From Devosia sp. Root413D1 (GTDB lineage: Bacteria > Pseudomonadota > Alphaproteobacteria > Rhizobiales > Devosiaceae): 64,000 nucleotides of DNA. How positions within the stretch are numbered: position 1 is the stretch's first letter; the number at the start of each line of letters is the position of its first letter. Position numbers and translations under genes: made by a program. The stretch lies in contig NZ_LMEA01000009.1 of assembly GCF_001425235.1 (NCBI RefSeq), positions 356,327 through 420,326 of the forward strand. The letters are read 5' to 3'. The notes beneath the pieces are model-generated. The model did no database searches, was not told the origin of the DNA, and was given only the letters and a program-made list of their open reading frames with translations. This document shows positions 9,270 through 17,100 of this stretch, one piece after another.

Positions 9270-11225
9270 CTACCCCTTCACCGCCCCGACGGTCAGCCCA
9301 CCGACCAGGAAGCGCTGGGCGTACATGTAGAGCACCGCCACCGGGATCGCAGTCAGCAACGAGGCCGCCATCAGTTCGCCCCAGGGCAGGATGTCGCCCA
9401 CCACCATCGATTGCAGGCCAATCGGCAAAGTCCTGAGCGATTCCGAGGTGATGAACACGAAGGCGAACAGGAACTCGTTCCATGCGTTGGTGAAGGCGAA
9501 CAGCGCCACCGACAGCAGTGCCGGCGCCGCCAGCGGCAGGGTGATGCGGATGAAGGCATAGAGCCGGCTCGCCCCGTCGATCATCGCCGCTTCTTCAAGC
9601 TCCACCGGGATCGAGCGGAAATAACCGATCAGCACCCAGGTGGCGAAGGGGACGAGGAAGGTTGGGTAGGTGGTCAAGAGCGCGCCATAGCTGTTGATCA
9701 ACCCAAGGTCGCTCAGCGTCTGGTAGAGCGGGATGAAGATCAGCGTCCCGGGCAGCAGGTAGGTGATCAGGATCGCCGTGGTCAGCAGCCCGGCGCCGAG
9801 GAATTTGAGCCGGGTCAGCGCATAGGCGGCGAGCGCCGCGATCGCCACCGAGATGATGGTGCTCAATGCGGCAATCAGGATCGAGTTGCCCAGCCAGTGC
9901 AGGAACGGCGAGCCGAACAGCAGCTCCTGGTACTGGTTGAGGGTCGGCGGGTTCGGCCAGAAGATCGATTGCCGCTGGCTGATCTGTGTCGTGGTTTTGA
10001 ACGAGGTGATCAGCACCCAGTAGAACGGGAACAGGACGAACGCCATGATCGGCAACAGGATCAGGATGCGGATGCCGATCCCCATGCGTTCGCGGCCCTG
10101 CGGCTTGAACACCGGCTTTTCGGTCGAACCGGTCATCCGCTTGCGCAGCGCCTTGCCCAGCACCTCGATGCCGCGGTTCAGCATGTCGAACGGCCAGAAG
10201 AAGACATCGAGCACGAAGCTGAACAGCCCGCCGAAGAACTTGCCGATGCCGAGCCCCTTCTTCTGCACCCCGGCGGCACGCTCGTCGTGGCGCATGTACT
10301 TGGAGAGCAGGTAGATCAGGAACGCCATCAGCGGCGCGACGGAAAGCGCGATGGCGCTGCCGGGGCCGTATTGCAGCGAGCCGATCGCCTTTTCATACGC
10401 GAGGATCGAGTAGAGGCGGGTGGCGCCGCTCGGTCCGCCGCCGGTCATCAGGAAGATCAGCCCGAACTGGTTGAAGGTGGAAATGAAGCTCAGCAGCAGC
10501 ACCACGAGGATGACGTAGCGCATCCCCGGCAGCGTGATGTAGCGGAAGCGCTGCACCGCATTGGCGCCGTCGACCTCGGCCGATTCATAAAGCTCGGTAT
10601 CGATCGCCTTGAGCCCGGCGAGCAGCAGCAGGGTGAAGAACGGGATGCCCTTCCAGACGTTCACCGCGATGACGCTGCCCAGCGCGAGGTTCGAGTCCGA
10701 CAGCCAGCCCAGCGGCTTGTTGATGATGCCGGCGCCCTGCAGGATCGGGTTGAGGCCACCGAACAGCGGATCGTAGATCGACTTCCAGGCCAGCGCCGTG
10801 ACGATCTCGGGCACGATCCAGGGCAGCAGCATGATCGCCGACATCAGGTTGCGCCATGGCAACTTGGAATGCAGAATCATGGCGATGGTCATGCCGGTGA
10901 CGAACTTGATGCTGAGCGACCAGAAGGTGAAGTTGATCGTGTTAGAGAGGCTCAGCAGGTAGTCGGAATTGGTGTAGAGCCGCTGGTAGTTCCTCAGGCC
11001 CACCTGCACCGTCTCGCCGGTGTTGAAATTGAATGTCGTCATCGACATCAGGATGGCGCTGATGAACGGCCAGAAGATCAGCCCGGCCATCAGCAGCACC
11101 ATGGGCAGCACGAACAGGTAGGCGATCCTCCAGTCGCGGCCCAGGATGTTCTTGAGCTTGAACCGCGGACGCGCGGCAGTGGTGGTGCCGCCGATGGGCA
11201 TGTCGAGAGAGATGCGCTTGTCCAA
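9270..11225 (-). CDS. Fused carbohydrate ABC permease (MalF-MalG type in one chain)
   Basis: Inner-membrane channel of a CUT1 sugar importer in which both permease halves form a single 651-residue protein. The first half (about 25-310) has a MalF-like fold with EAA loop ESAEVDGANAVQRF at about 214-235. The second (about 380-651) is MalG-like with EAA loop EEAAMIDGASRLY at about 544-565. The 70-residue linker contains an extra hydrophobic stretch (about 329-361). A TTG start at 11225 is preferred because GGAAGGAGG lies 7 nt upstream; the in-frame ATG at 11318 would take in the intercistronic hairpin region. Follows its binding-protein gene; no ATPase gene is nearby. Confidence 0.85.
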   Translation of the reverse strand: MDKRISLDMPIGGTTTAARPRFKLKNILGRDWRIAYLFVLPMVLLMAGLIFWPFISAILMSMTTFNFNTGETVQVGLRNYQRLYTNSDYLLSLSNTINFTFWSLSIKFVTGMTIAMILHSKLPWRNLMSAIMLLPWIVPEIVTALAWKSIYDPLFGGLNPILQGAGIINKPLGWLSDSNLALGSVIAVNVWKGIPFFTLLLLAGLKAIDTELYESAEVDGANAVQRFRYITLPGMRYVILVVLLLSFISTFNQFGLIFLMTGGGPSGATRLYSILAYEKAIGSLQYGPGSAIALSVAPLMAFLIYLLSKYMRHDERAAGVQKKGLGIGKFFGGLFSFVLDVFFWPFDMLNRGIEVLGKALRKRMTGSTEKPVFKPQGRERMGIGIRILILLPIMAFVLFPFYWVLITSFKTTTQISQRQSIFWPNPPTLNQYQELLFGSPFLHWLGNSILIAALSTIISVAIAALAAYALTRLKFLGAGLLTTAILITYLLPGTLIFIPLYQTLSDLGLINSYGALLTTYPTFLVPFATWVLIGYFRSIPVELEEAAMIDGASRLYAFIRITLPLAAPALLSVALFAFTNAWNEFLFAFVFITSESLRTLPIGLQSMVVGDILPWGELMAASLLTAIPVAVLYMYAQRFLVGGLTVGAVKG

Positions 11226-11324
11226 GGTCAAGCCTCCTTCCAGCTGAAGCACCCGAGAAAGCTGGGTGCAGGAGTTGGGCACGGCCTGGCAGCACGAACT
11301 GGCTGCCTTGGCCGGCACGGGGAT

Positions 11325-11354
11325 GGCTGAGGACGGCGGTGGCCGCCCTCAGCC
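11325..11354 (-). terminator. Intercistronic stem-loop after the binding-protein gene
   Basis: GGCTGAGG (11325-11332) pairs perfectly with CCTCAGCC (11347-11354), and an inner CGGC/GCCG stem closes a GGTG loop. It begins 17 bp after the binding-protein stop. No T run follows, so it more likely protects the 3' end or attenuates than terminates fully. Confidence 0.6.
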
Positions 11355-11370
11355 AGGAAGCATCGCGGCC

Positions 11371-12780
11371 TTAGGGCTGCATGATTCCACCTTCTTCGAA
11401 CAGGTCGCGCATCTTCTGGTGCGCGTCCTTGACGGCATCGGCGGGCGCCATGCGCCCCGAGATGACGTTGCCGACCGACTGCTCCAGCACGCCCTGGGCG
11501 CGGATGGCGTCGACGCCGGCGTTCGGGTTCGCCGGCCACGACTGGCCAAGGAACGGATCCTTGACGTCAACCGCCTGCTTGATCGTCGCCAGGTTTGGTT
11601 CGGCAGCAAGCAGTTCCGGGGTCCACAGGTTCTGGTAGGCCGGGGTGAACAGCACGCTGCCCAGAGCTGCGATCTTGCCGAAGTTGGCCGGGTCGAGCAG
11701 GTTGAGCGCCAGTTCCTTGGCGAGCGCCGCGTTCGGTGCACCCTTGAACACGGTCATCCAGCCGCCGACGTTGCCGCCGTCGCGGCTGTCGCCGTTGATC
11801 GCCGTCGGCGCCTGCAGCAGCAGCGTGTTCGGATAGACCGGGTTGGCGTCACGCTTCGACTGAGCGTAGATCGAGAAGGCGTTCTGGGTGAACCCGATTT
11901 GCCCGGCGAGCCAGGCCTCGTTGTTGCCGGTGTCGTTCCAGCTCTCGACGCCCGGCGGCAGCATGGCGGCATACTTGCCGTTGCGGTCGTAGGTTTCGCG
12001 CAGGAACTCGAAGGCGGCCACCGTCTCCGGCGAGTCGAAGGTAACGACCTGGCCGGTCTCGTCGGTGAAGTGGCCACCGAAGGCCTGCACCGTGGCGATC
12101 AGGAAGCCGAAGCCGTCACCGGACTGGTTGGGCGTAAAGCCCCAGCCGTAGAAGTCGGGACCCGAGATGGCGAGCGCCGCTTCGCGGCGGTCGACGATGG
12201 TCTTCAGGGAAGCAGGATCGATGCCCTTTTCCTTGAGCTTGTCGCCACGCGCATAATAGCCGGTGGTCGTGCCGATCAGCGGAACGGCCCACCACTTGCC
12301 GTCAAGCTGCGCGGTCTTGGCAGCGTTCAGGCCGGGCATGATGTCGCCGTAAAGCTTGACCGCTTCGTCGACCACGTCGGTCACATCCTCGACCAGGTCG
12401 AGCAGGTGCAGTTGCGAGATCGAGACGTTGGATGTGTAGGCGAAATCCGGCGGGTTGCCGGCTTTCACCGCCGCCGTCATCTTTCCCATGAAATCGCCGA
12501 ATGACTCGGGGTTCGTGGTCGAGATGTCGAGCTGGACCCCCTTGCCGTCGGCAAAGGCCTGCACTGTGTCGCGGAACGCCGTCTGGGCCGCCTCGAAATA
12601 CTCGGTGCGGTGAATGACGGTGAGCTTTCCCGAACCGCCGACCGGCAGCGGTGCGTCCGGCTTGGGTGCTGCGGCGTCCTGCGCAAAAACCGGAAGGCCG
12701 CTCCCCGCGGCGATAAGTCCGGCGCCGGTAGCAACGGTCCCCCTCAGGACGTCGCGACGGCTCAACTTCTTGATAGTCAT
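11371..12780 (-). CDS. Sugar ABC transporter substrate-binding protein, Tat-exported
   Basis: Periplasmic family 1 (MalE/UgpB-type) solute-binding protein, 469 aa. The N-terminus MTIKKLSRRDVLRGTVATGA is a twin-arginine signal (SRRDVL), with cleavage expected near VFAQ-DAA. The mature part shows the usual two-lobe pattern, including an AGNPPDFAY segment. The ATG follows GAGGAGA. It is first in a unit with the fused permease and gudD, which suggests an aldarate, uronate or related oligosaccharide ligand; the ligand itself is inference. Tat export is less common for this family than Sec export. Confidence 0.88.
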   Translation of the reverse strand: MTIKKLSRRDVLRGTVATGAGLIAAGSGLPVFAQDAAAPKPDAPLPVGGSGKLTVIHRTEYFEAAQTAFRDTVQAFADGKGVQLDISTTNPESFGDFMGKMTAAVKAGNPPDFAYTSNVSISQLHLLDLVEDVTDVVDEAVKLYGDIMPGLNAAKTAQLDGKWWAVPLIGTTTGYYARGDKLKEKGIDPASLKTIVDRREAALAISGPDFYGWGFTPNQSGDGFGFLIATVQAFGGHFTDETGQVVTFDSPETVAAFEFLRETYDRNGKYAAMLPPGVESWNDTGNNEAWLAGQIGFTQNAFSIYAQSKRDANPVYPNTLLLQAPTAINGDSRDGGNVGGWMTVFKGAPNAALAKELALNLLDPANFGKIAALGSVLFTPAYQNLWTPELLAAEPNLATIKQAVDVKDPFLGQSWPANPNAGVDAIRAQGVLEQSVGNVISGRMAPADAVKDAHQKMRDLFEEGGIMQP

Positions 12781-12850
12781 CGTAGTTTCTCCTCCTCGTC
12801 GTTGGGCAGTCTCTCCTAGTCACGGCTCGTTGGTGGCTCTCGTGTCCACC

Positions 12851-12861
12851 TTGTATGACAA
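12851..12861. promoter_or_regulatory. TTGT-N3-ACAA inverted repeat upstream of the sugar-acid unit
   Basis: TTGTATGACAA lies 70 bp upstream of the binding-protein start. TTGT-N3-ACAA sites are typical of FadR-subfamily GntR regulators of uronate and aldarate genes. A second imperfect inverted repeat (GTGCAGCA at 12865-12872, TGCTGC at 12890-12895) lies further upstream. No GntR gene is in the window, so the call rests on the site alone. Confidence 0.35.
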
Positions 12862-13023
12862 CACGTGCAGCATTGAACAGATTTCGCTCTGCTGCAACAC
12901 GTACCTCACGGTTCGGCTGTCCAGCCCTTGCAGGCCCCCCGTCCATTGCCTACCTTGTGCACAGGCATCGTGCCCGGCAAGAGGCCCGGCGCCCGCCTGT
13001 TTCCGCAACACCAGGACAAGAGC

Positions 13024-13929
13024 ATGGATATCGATCCGACCTTGCGGTCAGTCGTGGCCGTCCGATCCACCATCCCCGACGACGCCTTCACCGCGGCCGG
13101 CCTCGGCACGCTGCGCGAAGGCAGCGGCGTAGTGATCCGCGAGAACGGCCTGGTGCTGACCATCGGCTATCTGATCACCGAAGCCGAAGAGGTGTGGTTG
13201 ACCACCAGCGACGGCCGCGTCGTCGCCGCACATGCCCTCGCCTATGACCAGGAAACCGGTTTCGGCCTGGTGCAGGCGCTCGGGCCCCTCGACCTGCCGG
13301 CGCTCGAACTTGGTAATTCTGCCGACGCCCAGTTGGGCGATGCCGTGGTCTTCGCCGACGGCACCGGTCGTTCCATCCGCGCCACTATCGTCGCCAAGCA
13401 GGAATTCGCCGGCTACTGGGAGTACCTGCTCGACGAAGCCATCTTCACCGCCCCGGCGCATCCTTCGTGGGGCGGCGCGGCGCTGATCGGCGCCGACGGC
13501 AAGCTGCTCGGGGTCGGTTCGCTCCGCCTGCAGATGATGCGGGCCGGCGAGACCGCCGACATTAACATGGTGGTCCCCATCGATCTGCTCCGCCCCATCC
13601 TCGATGACCTGCTCACCCGCGGCGAGGCCAACCGCCCGCCGCGTCCGTGGCTGGGCGTATTCTCCGCCGAGAGCGACGGTGAAGTGGTGGTGATGAGTGT
13701 CGCCGATGGCGGCCCGGCCGCGCAGGCGGGGCTGCGCCAGGGCGATGTGATCTCCGACGTGCGCGACAGCGAGGTCGAAAGCCTCGCCGATTTCTATCGC
13801 AAGGTCTGGAGCAGCGGCCCGGCCGGCGCCGAGTTCCCGATGCGTGTCGTACGCGACGGCCGCGACACCTGGGTCCGCATCAAATCCGCCGACCGCAACA
13901 GCTTCCTGCGCAAACCGCATTTGCAGTAG
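13024..13929 (+). CDS. HtrA-like PDZ protein with degenerate protease site
   Basis: About 301 aa: a trypsin-like fold (about 1-200) followed by a C-terminal PDZ domain (about 210-295, PAAQAGLRQGDVI). The fold is recognisable from GSGVVIRENGLVLT and the GG-A-LIG turn. However, the HtrA triad is absent: Y49 replaces His in LTNxHV, G79 replaces Asp in the TDLA segment, and W149 replaces Ser in GNSGGP. It should therefore be inactive, perhaps a PDZ-mediated binder. I chose ATG 13024 (AGGA upstream, fold starts at once); the longer in-frame ATG 12928 adds 32 low-complexity residues. No signal peptide is seen, so a cytosolic location is likely. Confidence 0.8.
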   Translation: MDIDPTLRSVVAVRSTIPDDAFTAAGLGTLREGSGVVIRENGLVLTIGYLITEAEEVWLTTSDGRVVAAHALAYDQETGFGLVQALGPLDLPALELGNSADAQLGDAVVFADGTGRSIRATIVAKQEFAGYWEYLLDEAIFTAPAHPSWGGAALIGADGKLLGVGSLRLQMMRAGETADINMVVPIDLLRPILDDLLTRGEANRPPRPWLGVFSAESDGEVVVMSVADGGPAAQAGLRQGDVISDVRDSEVESLADFYRKVWSSGPAGAEFPMRVVRDGRDTWVRIKSADRNSFLRKPHLQ

Positions 13930-13957
13930 GGCGCTTCAAAAGTACCTGTCACAGGAC

Positions 13958-14088
13958 GGTGCGGGAAGATCACCCCCACCCCTGTCCCCTCCCCGCAAGG
14001 GGGAGGGAGACCAAAACACCAGCGCCGGTACGAGCGTCTCCTCCCCCCTTGCGGGGGAGGGACAGGGTGGGGGGTGTCTTCCCGCACT
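13958..14088. repeat. C-rich intergenic palindromic repeat, copy A3
   Basis: A very long inverted repeat: GTGCGGGAAGA plus CCCCCACCCCTGTCCCCTCC on the left, and the matching reverse complement ending near 14088, each arm with an internal GGGGAGG palindrome. It separates two convergent genes and could act as a bidirectional terminator. Confidence 0.8.
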
Positions 14089-14121
14089 GACGGTCGCAGA
14101 CGAAAGCGCAACAAACACAGG

Positions 14122-17100
14122 TCAGTTGATGGTCGGGAGCTTCGGCCGCAAGGGCTCGAGTTCCAGGATCTGCCCTGCCGTGCAAGCCCCCGGCTTGCCG
14201 GTCAGCGGCGGGATGCAGACGCATTGACCGCGGCGCAGGCGGCTGTCGTCCGGGCAGGCCGGGGTCTGTTCCTCGACGATATCCGGCCGGCAGTTGCCGG
14301 GCTCGCCGCTGGTGCCGGGCAGGCAGACGCACTGACCGCGGCGCAGGCGGCTATCGTCGGGGCAGCTCGGCTCCTCGATCACCTCGGGCCGGCAATTGCC
14401 CGGCTTGCCGAGTGTGCCCGGCAGGCAGACGCATTCGCCGCGGCGCAGGCGGCTGTCATCCGGGCAGCTCGGCTCCTCGATCACCTCGGGCCGGCAATTG
14501 CCGGGCTTGCCGAGCGTACCCGGCAGGCAGACGCATTCGCCACGGCGCAGCCGGCTATCGTCCGGGCAGGTCGGTTCTTCCACCACGTCCGGCCGGCAAT
14601 TGCCCGGCTTGCCGTGGGTGTCCGGCAGGCAGACGCATTCACCGCGACGCAGGCGGCTGTCGTCGGGGCAGACCGGCTCCTCGACCACATCAGGCCGGCA
14701 CTTGCCGGGGTTGCCATGCGTGCCGGGCTTGCAGACGCACTCGCCATTGACCAGCCGGCTGTCGCGGAAGTCGCAGCTTGGCGTCGACTGGTTGGGTTCG
14801 CACTCGCCCGGATCGCCATGGGTCCCCTTGTCGCAGACGCAGGCGCCGCTATCGGTCAGGTGGCTGTCGGCGGGGCACTTCGGCGCCGTCGGGCGCGGCG
14901 TGGCGCATTGCTTGCCGTTCCACTGCGTGCCCGCTTCGCAGCAGTCGCCATTCGGCATCACCTGCTTGACCGGGCATTGCTCGGGCTCGGGCTCCGCGCC
15001 CGGCCGGCAGACGCTGGCCGGCAGCTGGGCTGCGGCCGAGGCGGTGTACTGCACCCCCTCGTCGCTGTGCAGCACGGCGGCCGAGATCGACGCATTCACC
15101 GTGTTGACGATATTGCACTGACCCGCCACCGCCACATCGGTCGGGATGTGGATGGTGATGGTCATCTCGGTGTATTTGCCCACCGGGATGGTCTTGAACG
15201 TCGACGAGCAGTGCATGTCGTTGTCGGTCGTCGGGACGCACGTCCAGTTGCTGGAGGACACAAAGCTCGTGCCGTCCGGCAGCAATTCGTCGACTTCGAC
15301 CGTGCCGATATAGGGGTCGGGTCCGGTCGATGTGGCCCTGACGGTGAAGGTCGCGTCGTAGCCGTCGCCGGCCTTGACGGTCTTGATCGCCGTCTTGGTC
15401 AGCTTGAGGCTTGGCGGGTCGCAATACACCGCGACCGGGCCGGGCCCCAGGTTGATGAACAGCTGCGGCACCTTCTGGGTGGCCTGGGCGAGGTAGCCCG
15501 GGTCGCCGCCGGAAGCCGGATTGGTGATCAGCACGGTGTTGATCACGTTGCAGTCGGCTAGCGTCACGCTGTTGGGATTGACGTGCGACGTCGCCTGGAA
15601 AGTCCAGTTCGACAGCGCCGGCAATGCCGCCGGACGGGTGCAGAGCCACTGATCCACCCCCGAAGGAACGCAAGCGGCGCCCGAGAAGGTCGTGGGCTTG
15701 TCGTTGAAATCCTTGACCTGGATCGGTCCCGGCTGCGGGCCACCGCCATAGTTGAACACGGTGATGTCGAAATCGCAGAGCCAGTCCTCGCTGGATGGAT
15801 CCGACGCACAGCCGGTGGCGGTCTTTTGGATGTTGAGCTTGGGCAGGCCCGGCGCGATGCAGGCAGGATTGGGCAGCGCCTGGCCGACCGTGTCCGAGTC
15901 GTTGCCACCGGGATTCTGTGGTGAACCCGGGTTCGGCGCCAGGATCGACAGGTTGTTGGTCACCGAGCAGACGCCCGGCCCATCCGGAATGAAGGTGTGG
16001 AACGGCACGACGATCGGCGTTCCCGGATTGACCCCCACCGCTCCCGGCGGCGTACAGGTGGTGACCGCCGCCCCGGTGCAGAATGGGTACATCAGGGTGA
16101 GGAAGTTGGTGGTCACCCCCGCCGAGCTGTCAACGAAGGACAGCGGCCCCAGATAGGGCGTGGTGCCGACATTGCTGATCGTCATCCGCCATTGGCAGAG
16201 ATAGCCATTCACCCCGTAGAAGAAGGGCGAACAGCCGAGCGCCGTCTTCTGCATCTTGAGGTCGGTATCGAGCGCCGGTCCGGCACAGGCCGGATCCGGG
16301 ATCGGCGCGGTGACCGCGTCGAAGTCGTTGCCGGCGACGAGGTTGGTCGGCGAGCCCCCGGCGGGCGCGCTGATATTGGCCTTGTTGTCGAGGCCGCAAA
16401 GCGCCGGCAGGATGCCCTTGGGGACATGCGAGGTCACGAGGAACCCCGAGGTCCAGCCGGGCGGCACGTTGACCGGTGGCGCGACGATATTGCAGGTCAG
16501 CACCGGGCCGGCCTGGACGCAGGCCCAGGGGCCCAGCGTCGTCGCCGGAGCGTTGATACCGAGCGTGTCGGTGACGGTGATCGGCCCGGAATAATTGCCC
16601 GGCCCGGCATTCTGCACCAGCACCACGTACGAGCAGTTCCAGGTCGCGCCGGCGTCGGCGCAACTCGGCGCGGCGATCTTTTCGAGCAGCAGGTCGCTGC
16701 CGGGTGCCGCAAAGCAACCGGGCGCCTTGATGCCCGCCACGCCGATGTTGAAATCGTCGCTCGGATCGTCGTCATTGCCCCAGAACCAGTCGAGTTCGGC
16801 TGCGTTGGCGAGGTGGCAATAGTTCACCAGCGCCTTGGGCAGCTTCACCACCTCGTGCAGCACCACCCCGTCGCCGGGATAGAGCAGCACCGGGCCGGTG
16901 ACGCACTGATAGGCGGTCGGTCCGGTCGGGCCGCACGACCATGGCGGCTGCGGCCAGAAGCTCATGCTGGCGCCCGGATTGTTGGCCGGCAGGTGATCGT
17001 TGACCACCACCGGACCCCAATAGGGCACGCTGCCGGTGTTCTCGACCCGGATGGTGAAGTTGCACCACCAGTTGGCGCCGCCATCGACGCAGAAGAACGG

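Noticed and set aside
8991-11330. 779-aa plus-strand open frame over the fused permease
   Set aside because: Low-complexity His/Arg/Gln-rich translation, typical antisense frame; the minus strand has intact permease motifs.
12928-13023. Upstream ATG for the PDZ protein
   Set aside because: It would add 32 residues of low complexity, with no ribosome site; the fold begins at ATG 13024.
14182-14877. Possible CRISPR array from regular repeats
   Set aside because: The repeats are 102 bp, contiguous without spacers, and code for an in-frame Cys-rich protein.
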